In this document: positions 39,505 to 49,878 of the stretch, piece after piece
Numbering within the stretch: position 1 is the first letter of the stretch
Layout of the letters: every line of letters starts with the position of its first letter
Assembly: GCF_005938105.1 (NCBI RefSeq)
Contig: NZ_VCPE01000013.1
Span: 109,230 to 173,229, forward strand
Direction: 5' to 3'
DNA length: 64,000 nt
Source: Brucella haematophila
GTDB taxonomy: Bacteria > Pseudomonadota > Alphaproteobacteria > Rhizobiales > Rhizobiaceae
Made by a program: the position numbers and the translations under genes
The notes under the pieces: generated by a model
Told to the model about the DNA's origin: nothing
Database searches by the model: none
Seen by the model: the letters and a program-made list of their open reading frames with translations, nothing else

Positions 39505-41121
39505 TTAATGGCGGAAATGACGCATCCCGGTCATCACCATGGCAATGCCATGCTCATCGGCGGCAGCGATCACTTCTTCGTCACGCATCGATCCGCCGGG
39601 CTGAATCACAGCCGTGGCGCCCGCCTGCACAGCCGAAAGCAGACCGTCTGCAAACGGGAAGAACGCATCGGAAGCGACCACGCAACCTTTGGTCAGCGGC
39701 TCTGCGAGACCGGCAGCTTCCGCCGCATCTTCCGCCTTGCGGGCGGCGATGCGCGCGGAGTCGACACGGCTCATCTGGCCTGCGCCAATACCAACCGTTG
39801 CGCCGTCCTTCACATAGACGATGGCGTTCGACTTCACGTGCTTGGCGATGCGGAAAGCGAACTTCATGTCGTTCAGTTCGGCTTCGCTCGGGCTGCGCTT
39901 GGTCACGACCTTGATGTCGAGATCATCGACAACGCCGTTGTCGCGCGACTGAACCAGCAAGCCACCGGCAACCGTTTTCGCGGCAATGCCTTTGGCGCGT
40001 GGGTCGGGAAGACCGCCCGTCACCAGCAGGCGCAGGTTCTTCTTGGCGGCAACGATGGCCTGTGCGCCCGGCGTTGCATCTGGAGCGATGATGACTTCCG
40101 TGAAAATCTTGACGATTTCCTCGGCAGCGTCTTCATCCAGCGTCTTGTTGAGGGCAACAATGCCGCCAAAAGCCGACACTGGATCGCAGGCCAATGCCTT
40201 CAGATAAGCGTCTTTAATCGATGCACCTTCCGCCACGCCGCACGGATTGGCGTGCTTGATGATGGCGACAGCTGCCGTGCGCGCCGGATCGAACTCCGCG
40301 ACGAGTTCGAAAGCTGCATCGGTGTCATTGATGTTGTTGTAGGAAAGCTGCTTGCCCTGAAGCTGGGTTGCCGTGGCAACGCCCGGGCGCTTTTCACCCG
40401 AGAGATAGAAACCAGCGGTCTGATGCGGATTTTCACCATAGCGCATGACCGAATGCAGCTTGCCTGCAACCGAACGCCAAACCGGCGTTTCTTCTTCAAT
40501 GGCTTCAGCGAACCAGTTGGAAATCGCCGCGTCATAAGCCGCAGTGCGCGAGAAGGCCTTGGCAGCAAGCTTCTTGCGGAAAGCGAGCGGCAGCGAACCG
40601 CCATGCTTCTCAAGCTCGGTGACCACCTCGTCATAATCTGTCGGATCGACAACAGTTGCGACATAGGCGTGGTTCTTGGCCGAAGCGCGGATCATCGCCG
40701 GGCCGCCAATATCGATATTCTCAACCGTGGTGTCGTAGTCGCCACCCTGGAAGCGGACTTCCTCGAACGGATAGAGATTGATCACGGCAAGATCGATGCC
40801 GCCGATCTTGTGCTCTTCCATCGCGGCAACATGTTCCGGATCGTTGCGCACGGCGAGCAGACCGCCATGGACTGCCGGATGCAGCGTCTTGACGCGCCCA
40901 TCCATGATTTCGGGAAAGCCGGTGATTTCGGAAACGTCACGAACCGGAATGCCTTCTGCGGCAATGGACTTGGCCGTACCGCCGGTCGAGAGTATCTCGA
41001 CGCCATGCGCATGAAGCGCCTTGGCGAATTCGATCAGACCAGTTTTGTCGGAAACGGAAAGGAGGGCGCGGCGCACCCGATGAAGATCGGGAGCGGGAAT
41101 ATGCTTTGAGCTGACAGCCAT
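39505..41121 (-). CDS. purH: Bifunctional AICAR transformylase/IMP cyclohydrolase
   Basis: Last two steps of purine synthesis: formylation of AICAR and closure to IMP. The 538-residue length is typical. The N-terminal MGS-like cyclohydrolase domain ([41 protein letters not shown]) is followed by the transformylase domain with [20 protein letters not shown] (catalytic Lys-His) and the C-terminal MTGMRHFRH. It is transcribed alone, away from the heparinase gene that borders it in some relatives. Confidence 0.96.
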   Translation of the reverse strand: MAVSSKHIPAPDLHRVRRALLSVSDKTGLIEFAKALHAHGVEILSTGGTAKSIAAEGIPVRDVSEITGFPEIMDGRVKTLHPAVHGGLLAVRNDPEHVAAMEEHKIGGIDLAVINLYPFEEVRFQGGDYDTTVENIDIGGPAMIRASAKNHAYVATVVDPTDYDEVVTELEKHGGSLPLAFRKKLAAKAFSRTAAYDAAISNWFAEAIEEETPVWRSVAGKLHSVMRYGENPHQTAGFYLSGEKRPGVATATQLQGKQLSYNNINDTDAAFELVAEFDPARTAAVAIIKHANPCGVAEGASIKDAYLKALACDPVSAFGGIVALNKTLDEDAAEEIVKIFTEVIIAPDATPGAQAIVAAKKNLRLLVTGGLPDPRAKGIAAKTVAGGLLVQSRDNGVVDDLDIKVVTKRSPSEAELNDMKFAFRIAKHVKSNAIVYVKDGATVGIGAGQMSRVDSARIAARKAEDAAEAAGLAEPLTKGCVVASDAFFPFADGLLSAVQAGATAVIQPGGSMRDEEVIAAADEHGIAMVMTGMRHFRH

Positions 41122-41237
41122 AGGAAACGGTCTCTTCGTTGCTGAAGCGTTTTGCGTTCAGGAAAGGGGACAGCGTCGCCGTAGCACAGTCGGACAAGGA
41201 ATCCTACCGCAAAAGACCGGAAACCACCGGCGAAAGA

Positions 41238-41266
41238 AAAACCCCGCCTCAAAGGCGGGGTTTCGT
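41238..41266 (-). terminator. Intrinsic terminator of mmsA
   Basis: AAACCCCGCC/GGCGGGGTTT with a 5-nt loop and TTTTTCTTT on the reverse strand. It lies beyond the duplicated mmsA 3' end. Confidence 0.85.
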
Positions 41267-41296
41267 ATCAGATATCGCGACTATTAAGACGCCTAA

Positions 41297-41342
41297 TTAC
41301 TTCATCGTCGGGATGACGAACTCAGCCCCATCCTTAACCCCA
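41297..41342 (-). repeat. Extra copy of the mmsA 3' end
   Basis: 46 bp matching 41397-41442 (the real mmsA end, including its stop) with a single mismatch (41333), displaced by exactly 100 bp. The intervening 54 bp contains a GCGTCC/GGACGC hairpin (about 41349-41372). CGTCTGGGGTTA at 41388-41399 is the inverse complement of 41435-41446. Confidence 0.85.
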
Positions 41343-41396
41343 CGCCGTGCGTCCGCAGCGAAGCGAGGACGCGCAAACGTAAAGAATCGTCTGGGG

Positions 41397-42893
<1,497 letters not shown>

Positions 42894-43024
42894 CGAGAAA
42901 CCTCCCTGATTACCGTTTATGAGGACACACCCTGCCCTCATCTTTGCCCCTATCCTGACTCTGCAAATTCATGATTGCAAGGCGCTGAAAAGCGTATCCG
43001 TTGTGCATTTTTTATAGTACGAAA

Positions 43025-43067
43025 CATGATCCCGAAAAGTGTGAAACGGTTTTCGGACAAGATCATG
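43025..43067 (+). repeat. Dispersed palindrome, subfamily A, tandem copy 1
   Basis: CATGATCCCGAAAAGTG at one end, GATCATG at the other, a 43-bp hairpin. The tandem partner starts 57 bp on. Both lie in the mmsA-LysR promoter region. Confidence 0.9.
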
Positions 43068-43081
43068 TTCAGGCAAGAGAC

Positions 43082-43124
43082 CATGATCCCGAAAAGTGCG
43101 AAGCGGTTTTCGGACAAGATCATG
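43082..43124 (+). repeat. Dispersed palindrome, subfamily A, tandem copy 2
   Basis: Differs from copy 1 at only a few bases (GTGCGAAGCGG against GTGTGAAACGG). It ends 17 bp before the LysR start codon, so it is within the 5' leader. Confidence 0.9.
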
Positions 43125-43141
43125 TTCAGGTGAAGTACATT

Positions 43142-44023
43142 ATGAACTGGGATGATATTCGCATATTCCTCGCGGTGGCGCGCTCGGGCCAGATTCTGGG
43201 TGCAGCCAAGCGGCTTGGCCTGAACCACACCACTGTGGCGCGGCGGCTGACGGCGCTTGAAACTGCGCTTTCCACCACGCTTCTGACACGCCGCACCAAT
43301 GGCTCGACACTGACGCAGGCGGGTGAGGAATTTCTGCTCGCCGCCGAGCGCATGGAAGCGGAAATGCTGTCCGCCCGCGCGCAGGTTGGCAATGCGGATG
43401 TCGCGGTTTCGGGCACGGTGCGCATAGGTGCGCCAGACGGTTTCGGCGTGACCTTTCTTGCACCGCGCCTCGCCCGGCTGACACAGCAATATCCAGACCT
43501 CACCATCCAGCTGGTGCCCGTGCCGCGCTCCTTCTCGCTGTCCCGGCGCGAGGCCGATATTGCCATCACCGTTGAACGTCCAGATCAGGGGCGGCTCATT
43601 GCGCGCAGGCTGGTCGATTATACGCTCGGCCTCTATGCCCATCGCAGCTATCTGGAAGCCAATGGCACACCGGAGAATTCAGAAGACCTCAACCACCATC
43701 GCCTGATCGGCTATGTGGAAGATCTGGTCATCAACCCGTCGCTTGCCTATGCGCCCGAAATCAGCCGTGACTGGAAACCGGCTTTCGAGGTGTCGAGCGC
43801 ATTGGGACAGGTGGAAGCGGTGCGCGCAGGTGCGGGCATCGGTATTCTGCATTCGTTCATCGCCCGCGCAGACCCCGATCTTGTGCCGGTTCTGCCCGAC
43901 CGGGTGATCCGGCGCGCCTATTGGCTCGCCTATCATGAATCCGCCCGCACATTGCGGCGTGTGACAGCCGTATCCGCCCTCATCTCCGAACTGGTGGAAG
44001 GCGAAAAATCGCTGTTCAGCTGA
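43142..44023 (+). CDS. LysR-type transcriptional regulator
   Basis: A 293-residue regulator. The winged helix is at the N-terminus (WDDIRIFLAVARSGQILGAA, then LNHTTVARRLTALE, residues about 2-60). A periplasmic-binding-like effector domain spans about 90-290 (VRIGAPDGFGVTFLAPRL). The start at 43142 follows AGGTGAA. Upstream in-frame codons lie inside the palindromic repeats and are rejected. Divergent placement suggests it controls mmsA. The effector is unknown. Confidence 0.9.
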   Translation: MNWDDIRIFLAVARSGQILGAAKRLGLNHTTVARRLTALETALSTTLLTRRTNGSTLTQAGEEFLLAAERMEAEMLSARAQVGNADVAVSGTVRIGAPDGFGVTFLAPRLARLTQQYPDLTIQLVPVPRSFSLSRREADIAITVERPDQGRLIARRLVDYTLGLYAHRSYLEANGTPENSEDLNHHRLIGYVEDLVINPSLAYAPEISRDWKPAFEVSSALGQVEAVRAGAGIGILHSFIARADPDLVPVLPDRVIRRAYWLAYHESARTLRRVTAVSALISELVEGEKSLFS

Positions 44024-44035
44024 AATAAGGCATGC

Positions 44036-44680
44036 TCAATTGAGCCGCATATAGGCGACCATCACGCCAACAATCATCGCCGCCGGAACGAACAATGCGT
44101 CAAGGCCGATGAACGCATGGCCGAGGCCACCTGCAACTGCGCCGAGCATCAAGGCCAGCCAGACGGAAACATGCTGCAACCAGCGCCATTTTGGCGTTTC
44201 GCCGCGCAGCGAACAGGCAAGGTCGGCGGCGGCATTGAAAAGCGTTCCGGTCACATAGGTCACGCCAAGGCGCGCCGCGCCTATGGGCTGTACGGCGGCA
44301 TTCTGCGCGCCCATGGCGGCGGCGAGCAGCAGCACCGGCTGGATGAACATCGATCCCTCCCGCCGTAGCACGCCCACTGCCAGCAAGATCACCACGACGC
44401 TGGCCATCACATAGAGGCTGCCCCAGCGCCCATAGGCACGCACGGTCAGCGTGCCGAAAAACGCGCCAAGGAAGAACAATATGATGAGGATCGCGGGAAA
44501 CCAGACCAGCACGGAGCCTTGAACGCCGGGTTGCCCCGCGAGTGCGACGCCGAGCTGCGTGGTATTGCCGCTCATGAAGGAAGCGAAGAAACCGCCCAGT
44601 TGCAGAAAGGCTATCGCATCAACGAAACCAGCCGATGCGGTAAGAACCAGACCGAGCGACAGTTTGGAATTCGGTGTCAT
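44036..44680 (-). CDS. DUF1275 (YoaK) family membrane protein
   Basis: A 214-residue inner-membrane protein with six or more spans. DUF1275 hallmarks are GFVDAIAFLQLGGFFASFMSGNTT (core FVDAIAFL and FMSGNTTQLG), GAQNAAVQPIGAARLGVTYVTGTL (core GAQNAA and TYVTGTL). Function is unknown; some annotations suggest transport. It is convergent with the LysR gene and separated from the GlsB-like gene by the terminator at 44706-44730. Confidence 0.88.
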   Translation of the reverse strand: MTPNSKLSLGLVLTASAGFVDAIAFLQLGGFFASFMSGNTTQLGVALAGQPGVQGSVLVWFPAILIILFFLGAFFGTLTVRAYGRWGSLYVMASVVVILLAVGVLRREGSMFIQPVLLLAAAMGAQNAAVQPIGAARLGVTYVTGTLFNAAADLACSLRGETPKWRWLQHVSVWLALMLGAVAGGLGHAFIGLDALFVPAAMIVGVMVAYMRLN

Positions 44681-44705
44681 TTCACTGGACTTCGGGAAAG
44701 GAACC

Positions 44706-44730
44706 GACCCGGCTTCGACAAAGCCGGGTC
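44706..44730 (-). terminator. Terminator of the GlsB-like gene
   Basis: GACCCGGCTT/AAGCCGGGTC stem with a short loop between the GlsB-like stop (44753) and the DUF1275 start. Confidence 0.65.
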
Positions 44731-44752
44731 TTGCAAGAAATGGAACTGATCC

Positions 44753-45007
44753 TCAGACGCGTTTGACGATGCGCAGAATGATCAGAAGTATTGCCGCGCC
44801 GATGAATGCATTGATGATCGAGGCAATGATACCGCCGCCGACGGAAAAGCCGAGGCGCGGCAAAAGCCAGCCTGCAAAGAACGCACCGATCACGCCGACA
44901 ATAATATTGCCGATCATGCCGAAACCGCCACCCTGCACGACCTTGCCGGCCAGCCAGCCTGCGACGAGACCGACAAAAAGAAATACGATTAGACTTCCAA
45001 CATCCAT
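44753..45007 (-). CDS. GlsB/YeaQ/YmgE family small membrane protein
   Basis: An 84-residue protein of the transglycosylase-associated/GlsB family: three hydrophobic spans rich in Gly (FLFVGLVAGWLAGKVVQGGG, IIVGVIGAFFAGWLLPRLG, IIASIINAFIGAAILLIILRIVKRV, last given by its core AFIGAAILLIILRIVKRV). It is linked to stress responses in other bacteria. The start at 45007 follows GGAGGGAG. The reading from 45079 passes through a palindromic repeat and is rejected. Confidence 0.9.
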   Translation of the reverse strand: MDVGSLIVFLFVGLVAGWLAGKVVQGGGFGMIGNIIVGVIGAFFAGWLLPRLGFSVGGGIIASIINAFIGAAILLIILRIVKRV

Positions 45008-45023
45008 GCGCTTTTCTCCCTCC

Positions 45024-45070
45024 AGAGCACATCCCGAAAAGTGTGAAACGGTTTTCGGGCGAGATGTGCG
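45024..45070 (+). repeat. Dispersed palindrome, subfamily A
   Basis: AGAGCACATCCCGAAAAGTG to GAGATGTGCG, upstream of the GlsB-like gene. It shares its central block with the copies at 43025, 51455 and 54159. Confidence 0.88.
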
Positions 45071-45163
45071 TCGAAACAAACAGTTAGAGCGCCGTCACCC
45101 GGCGCATCTGGAGTGAGTTGACAATATGTTGGTCGAGCACACAAGAGGGGTGCGAAAATTTGA

Positions 45164-45201
45164 GCATATCCTGAAACGACTGCGCATTTTTCAGGATATG
45201 C
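45164..45201. terminator. Palindrome after rppH, possible terminator or distant repeat copy
   Basis: Perfect 12-bp arms GCATATCCTGAA and TTCAGGATATGC, 8 bases beyond the rppH stop. No long T-tract. The layout resembles a diverged subfamily A palindrome. Confidence 0.5.
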
Positions 45202-45208
45202 CAGAAAA

Positions 45209-45733
45209 TTACGGTGCCAGATGCCGGAAGGCAGCGACGACTTCCTCGTAAACCTTGCGCTTGAACGGCACGATCAGTTCCGGCAGTTGCTGCATCGGCT
45301 TCCAGTCCCAGCTGTCGAATTCAGCCGTGTGACCACCGGGCGGCGGATTGATTGCAATCTCGCTTTCATCGCCCTCGAACCGATAGGCAAACCATTTCTG
45401 CGTCTGGCCGCGATATTTGCCCTTGAGCGCCTGCCCCACCAGATGCGGTGGCAGATCATAATTGATCCAGTCCGGCGCTTCGGCAAGCAGCGAGACCGAC
45501 TTCATGCCGGTTTCTTCGTAAAGCTCACGCAGTGCAGCTTCGACCGGGTCTTCGCCCTTGTCGATGCCGCCCTGCGGCATCTGCCAGAGTTGCGTTGCGC
45601 CATCCATCTCATCGCCCGGAATGACGATGCGATGTCCGGCCCAGACCAGACCGGCCTTGTTCAGCACCATCAGCCCGACACAGGGGCGGTAGGGCAAGCT
45701 TTCAGGATCGACGGGGCCTTTGTGCTTCGACAT
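45209..45733 (-). CDS. rppH: RNA pyrophosphohydrolase (Nudix)
   Basis: Removes pyrophosphate from mRNA 5' ends, initiating decay. A 174-residue protein with the Nudix box [20 protein letters not shown] beginning at residue 55 and [12 protein letters not shown] at the N-terminus, both typical of RppH. The start at 45733 follows GGAGA. Longer readings run through a subfamily B repeat (45754-45798). It is downstream of the divergent deacetylase gene on the same strand. Confidence 0.94.
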   Translation of the reverse strand: MSKHKGPVDPESLPYRPCVGLMVLNKAGLVWAGHRIVIPGDEMDGATQLWQMPQGGIDKGEDPVEAALRELYEETGMKSVSLLAEAPDWINYDLPPHLVGQALKGKYRGQTQKWFAYRFEGDESEIAINPPPGGHTAEFDSWDWKPMQQLPELIVPFKRKVYEEVVAAFRHLAP

Positions 45734-45753
45734 GACATTCTCCATGATATGCA

Positions 45754-45798
45754 GCATTTCCAGCAAAAGTGCGTAGCGGTTTTGCGTAGGATAATGCG
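45754..45798 (+). repeat. Dispersed palindrome, subfamily B
   Basis: Lies in the 73-bp gap between the divergent polysaccharide deacetylase gene and rppH. It matches 30229-30277 closely. In an operon it would form a hairpin between the two cistrons. Confidence 0.87.
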
Positions 45799-45806
45799 TA
45801 AAAAAA

Positions 45807-47027
45807 CTAGTGTCGTTCCGGGTCGCGGACCAGCGCCGAAACGGGAACGATTTCGATGCCGCGCTTCTTGACCTCGTTCGCCCAATCCCGCACTGCATCG
45901 ACGGTCACGCCGAAGGCAGAGCCAGTGCCAATCGCGCTGCCATTGGCGCGCGCAATGCGTTCCAGCTCATTGAGACGGTCGAGCACTGCCGAACGGTCCT
46001 GCGAAGCATCGATCAGCACATCGGCTGCCGCATAGGGCACGGCGTCCTTTTGCGCGATCTGATCGGCCTGACTGCGCGCCGAAGTGCCATCATCCAGATA
46101 ATAAAGCCCGCGCCTGCCGATCTCGCCCAGCACCGGCGCGAATGCATCTGCCTCACCGGTAAAGCGCGCGCCCATATAATTCATCACACCGGCATAGTTG
46201 GTCATGCGCGACAATGCCCACAAAAGCGACGTCTGGTTTTTGGCGGCTCCGTCATCCACCGTCAGCGTGTTGCGCCCCGGATTGATGCGCGGATAATCAA
46301 ATGGCTCCATCGGCAGTTGCAGCAAAAGCTCGTGACCGTTCTGACGCGCCGCCTGCATCCAGCGTTGCAGGCTGTTGCCTTGCGGCGCGAAGGCCAGCGT
46401 CACTTCCGATGGCAGCTTCTCTACAGCTTCCATGCTACCGGTCTGTGACAGGCCAAGCCCGCCAATGACCAGCGCGATCCTTGCGCCCCGCGCGCCCGAC
46501 CAGCCGACGGCATAGGCATCCATCGGCCGCAAACCGTCAGAGCCGCGCACTGGCAATGGTCCGGTCGGGCTTTGCTCGACCAGTTCCTTTTCCGGCAAAT
46601 GTGCAACACGCGGATCCTGCCCCGTCTTGCGCTGGTTCTGCACGACGACAACATTGCCATCCACTGTCCCGGCAGTGACATTTGGCATATCAGGCGTGAC
46701 TTTGATGATTGCCGGGCCGGTTTGCTGGCCTCCGGTTCCGCGCAGCGCGGTGCCCGGCGCGGGTGTGTTACCGGTCGCAGTCGATGCCTGCTGCCCAGTT
46801 TTGACCGCGGCATCAGCCGGTGTTTGTACCTCGGCGACTGCCGCCTTTTCAGGCTTGCGAAAAGCATCGCGGTTGGTCTGCCAGACGGTGACCATCATAC
46901 CGCCTGCGACACCCAGAACGATTGCCGCGCCCAGGCCAAGCAAAGACCAACGAAAAGCGCGGGAGCGTTCGCCCCCGCGCTTTCGCGGTTTCTTATCCAG
47001 TCCTAACGGGCTGTTCAGATCCAGCAT
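45807..47027 (-). CDS. Divergent polysaccharide deacetylase family protein (DUF610)
   Basis: A 406-residue protein anchored by one N-terminal span ([21 protein letters not shown], about 29-49). A Thr/Gly/Pro/Gln-rich periplasmic linker (about 60-150) follows, then a divergent NodB-like domain ([66 protein letters not shown]). It is in the envC-ctpA operon, starting 7 bp after ctpA, which points to cell wall remodelling. The enzymatic activity is uncertain. Confidence 0.9.
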   Translation of the reverse strand: MLDLNSPLGLDKKPRKRGGERSRAFRWSLLGLGAAIVLGVAGGMMVTVWQTNRDAFRKPEKAAVAEVQTPADAAVKTGQQASTATGNTPAPGTALRGTGGQQTGPAIIKVTPDMPNVTAGTVDGNVVVVQNQRKTGQDPRVAHLPEKELVEQSPTGPLPVRGSDGLRPMDAYAVGWSGARGARIALVIGGLGLSQTGSMEAVEKLPSEVTLAFAPQGNSLQRWMQAARQNGHELLLQLPMEPFDYPRINPGRNTLTVDDGAAKNQTSLLWALSRMTNYAGVMNYMGARFTGEADAFAPVLGEIGRRGLYYLDDGTSARSQADQIAQKDAVPYAAADVLIDASQDRSAVLDRLNELERIARANGSAIGTGSAFGVTVDAVRDWANEVKKRGIEIVPVSALVRDPERH

Positions 47028-47034
47028 GGAACGA

Positions 47035-48363
47035 TCAGTTCAACACGCCCTTCTTCGGATCCGGCGGGAATGCGGCATTCGCCACTTCGCCACGCAGGAG
47101 CTTCAGAGCTTCGTTGAGCTGGATATCGTCCTTAGGGTCGGCCGGCACATAGGCCGACGAACCCGAGCCGTTGTCATCTTCAGCATTGCCCTTGATGTGG
47201 CCCTTGAGTTCGGATTCGCCGCGAACGACGTCCTCACCCTTCAGTTCCGGCGGCAGCGGCTGTTCAACCTTGATGTCCGGCGTGATGCCCTTGCCCTGGA
47301 TCGACTTGCCCGACGGCGTGTAATAAAGCGCCGTAGTCAGACGCAGCGATCCGTTTTCACCAAGCGGAATGATCGTCTGCACAGAGCCCTTGCCGAAGGA
47401 CTGCGTGCCGAGCACCGTCGCACGGCGATGATCCTGAAGAGCACCTGCAACGATTTCCGAAGCGCTGGCCGAACCGCCATTGATGAGCACGATCACCGGC
47501 TTGCCGTCAGTCAGATCACCCTTGCGGGCATCGAAGCGGGTCACATCCTGCGGATCGCGGCCACGGGTCGAAACGACTTCGCCCTTGTCGAGGAAAGCGT
47601 CGGAAACAGCAACGGCCTGATCGAGCAGACCACCCGGATTGAGGCGCAGATCGAGCACGAAGCCCTTGAGCTTGTCGCCCGGAATCTTGCTCTGAATATC
47701 CTTGATCGCCTTGCCGAGATCGTCAGCCGTCTGTTCGGTGAACGAAATCACGCGCACATAACCGACATCGTTCTCGACGCGGTAACGAACGGCCTTCACC
47801 TTGATGACGGCACGCGCAATCTTGAGCGTGATCGGCTTGTCGACGCCCTGACGCATCAGCGTCAGCTCAATCGAGGAACCGATTTCGCCGCGCATTTTGT
47901 CGACCGCATCGTTAAGGCTGAGGCCGCGCACTTCCTGACCGTCGATCTTGGTGATCAGATCGCCTGCGAGAACACCGGCCTTCGAGGCAGGCGTATCGTC
48001 GATCGGCGCAATCACCTTCACAAGATCATTGTCCATGGTGACTTCAATGCCGAGACCGCCGAATTCACCCTTCGTCTGCACGCGCATATCCTGCGCGGCT
48101 TCCGGATTGAGATAGGACGAATGCGGATCAAGCGAGGTCAGCATGCCGTTGATGGCGCTTTCCGTCAGCTTCTTGTCATCCGGCGGCGTCACATATTGCG
48201 CGCGCACGCGTTCGAAAATATCGCCGAAAAGCGCCAGATCCTTATAGACGTCAGCATCCTTGGCGGCTGCGAAAGCCGTCGAAGCTGGAGCGCCTTGCAC
48301 CATCACCATGGCAGATGCCCCCATCAGGGCTCCGGCGAACAGCAGCGACAGTTTACGTATCAT
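47035..48363 (-). CDS. ctpA: Carboxy-terminal processing protease (S41A)
   Basis: Periplasmic serine protease trimming C-termini of envelope proteins. The 442-residue product has a signal peptide (about 1-32), a PDZ domain (about 90-170, GLGIEVTMDNDLVKVIAPI and AGVLAGDLITKIDG), and the catalytic Ser in NGGSASASEIV (about 296-300) with the Lys in QSFGKGSVQT about 25 residues later. The start at 48363 lies within the last codons of envC (11-bp overlap). The C-terminal 45 residues are acidic and low complexity. Confidence 0.95.
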   Translation of the reverse strand: MIRKLSLLFAGALMGASAMVMVQGAPASTAFAAAKDADVYKDLALFGDIFERVRAQYVTPPDDKKLTESAINGMLTSLDPHSSYLNPEAAQDMRVQTKGEFGGLGIEVTMDNDLVKVIAPIDDTPASKAGVLAGDLITKIDGQEVRGLSLNDAVDKMRGEIGSSIELTLMRQGVDKPITLKIARAVIKVKAVRYRVENDVGYVRVISFTEQTADDLGKAIKDIQSKIPGDKLKGFVLDLRLNPGGLLDQAVAVSDAFLDKGEVVSTRGRDPQDVTRFDARKGDLTDGKPVIVLINGGSASASEIVAGALQDHRRATVLGTQSFGKGSVQTIIPLGENGSLRLTTALYYTPSGKSIQGKGITPDIKVEQPLPPELKGEDVVRGESELKGHIKGNAEDDNGSGSSAYVPADPKDDIQLNEALKLLRGEVANAAFPPDPKKGVLN

Positions 48364-49699
48364 TTTGTGTCCTTCCAGAAAGCCGTTCGGTCCACCATGG
48401 GGCCGGATCGACGGGTTTTCCATCTTTTCGAAACTCAATGTAAAGCAACGGCGCACCATTGCCCACCTCTATCGGCGCAACACTCGCGAGAAGTTTATCT
48501 CCCATCGCCCCGACCGGTTCGCCCGCCAGTACAAACTGGCCTTGCGCCACGTCGATTCGCCCCATGCCTGCCATCACAATATGATATCCATTGCCCGCAT
48601 CGAGGATCAAGAGTTGCCCGTAAGATCTAAACGGTCCCGCATAAAGCACAACGCCATCGGAAGGTGACGTAATCGTGGCGGAAGGCAAGGTTTCCAGCAC
48701 CTGACCCATCATGGCGCCGCCAGCGCCATCCTTGTCGCCGAAGCGGCGTGACGTCTTGCCTGCTGCCGGCAAAACCAGCTTCCCTTGCAAGGAGGCGAAA
48801 TTTGTCTGCGCGCGCAGATGATTGTCATCCGGCGTCGCCTCGCCAGCCCGCTCGCGGGCCGATGCCAGACGGTCGGCCTCGGCCTTGCGCGCCGCATCGG
48901 CGGCATCGCGCACACCGGCCATCTGCTTGTCGAGCCCGTCGATCAGGTCCTTGAGGCTGCCTGCCTTGGCGGCCAGTTCTTCGGAGCGCTTGCGCTGCGC
49001 TTCCATTTCCTGTTCCGACTGGGATTGCAGCTTCTTCTTTTCATCGAGCAAAAGCGACTGGCGCTTCTGCTCCTCAGCCTGCGTGGTGCGGGTCTGTTGC
49101 AGCTTCTCGCGCTCCTGCGAGATGGACGCAGTCACTGTCTGCATATCCTTCAGGTCGCCCGTCAGCTCTTCCACCTGCTCGCGCATTTCCGGCACCACGG
49201 CACCCAGCAGTACGGCACTGCGCACCGAGGCAAGCGCATCATCCGGTCGGACCAGAATGGCAGGCGGCGGGTTGAGCCCCATGCGCTGCAAAGCGGCCAG
49301 CACTTCCGCCAGAACCCCGCGCCGCGCCCGCAGCGACGTGCGAATGCCAGCCTCCTGCTCATGCAGGGAGACCAGCTTTTCGGCAATATCCGTGATGTCC
49401 TGCTGCAATTTCTTGTCGGTCTTGGCCGATTGGATCAGGGCGGCTGTGATCGTGTCCTGATCCTTCTTGAGGCTCGCAACTTCGCTCTCGAGCTGCTTGA
49501 GCTTGTCTCCGGTGACGGTAAGCTCACCGGTGAGCTTCTCATATTCGCCAGCCGCCTGATCGCGTTGCTGCTGCAGGGCATCCTGCGCAAAACCGGACTG
49601 CGGAAAGGCCACGATACCAGCCAAAGCGCAGGTCGCAAAAAAGCCCGCCCGCGCTAGAGCGAGCAGCCGGGGCTTGCTGAAAAGACGTACAGGACTCAT
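48353..49699 (-). CDS. envC: Murein hydrolase activator EnvC-like protein
   Basis: A 448-residue periplasmic protein that activates amidases for septal peptidoglycan splitting in homologues. It has an N-terminal signal segment (about 15-38) and long coiled coils (about 40-120 and 185-290, rich in Gln, Glu, Lys). The C-terminal LytM/M23 domain (about 315-440) has lost the zinc ligands: no HxxxD where MMGQVLET stands, and YIEFR replaces HxH near the end. Such degenerate LytM domains are expected for EnvC. First gene of envC-ctpA-DUF610. Confidence 0.92.
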   Translation of the reverse strand: MSPVRLFSKPRLLALARAGFFATCALAGIVAFPQSGFAQDALQQQRDQAAGEYEKLTGELTVTGDKLKQLESEVASLKKDQDTITAALIQSAKTDKKLQQDITDIAEKLVSLHEQEAGIRTSLRARRGVLAEVLAALQRMGLNPPPAILVRPDDALASVRSAVLLGAVVPEMREQVEELTGDLKDMQTVTASISQEREKLQQTRTTQAEEQKRQSLLLDEKKKLQSQSEQEMEAQRKRSEELAAKAGSLKDLIDGLDKQMAGVRDAADAARKAEADRLASARERAGEATPDDNHLRAQTNFASLQGKLVLPAAGKTSRRFGDKDGAGGAMMGQVLETLPSATITSPSDGVVLYAGPFRSYGQLLILDAGNGYHIVMAGMGRIDVAQGQFVLAGEPVGAMGDKLLASVAPIEVGNGAPLLYIEFRKDGKPVDPAPWWTERLSGRTQNDT

Positions 49700-49878
49700 G
49701 CGTGTTCTATCAGGGCGAAACAAGGCTAAAATCAGGGCCAAAAATCAGGCTCCGATCAACCTATCCCGATACCGTTAACGAAACATCAACCATAAGCTCC
49801 GGTATCGCAAACAATGGCCCGCGAAACTTAATCCAGCAGGTGCGGACAAAACGCGCAGAACAGTTCTGTTCACCAGTC

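Noticed and set aside
43025-43124. Two direct repeats with a short spacer, considered as a mini-CRISPR
   Set aside because: Only two copies, the repeat is a dispersed palindrome found elsewhere, the 14-nt gap is too short for a spacer, and no cas genes are present.
49700-49878. Possible coding start upstream of envC
   Set aside because: The in-frame extension to 49741 is not family-like; the region shows no ribosome site and is best seen as promoter DNA.
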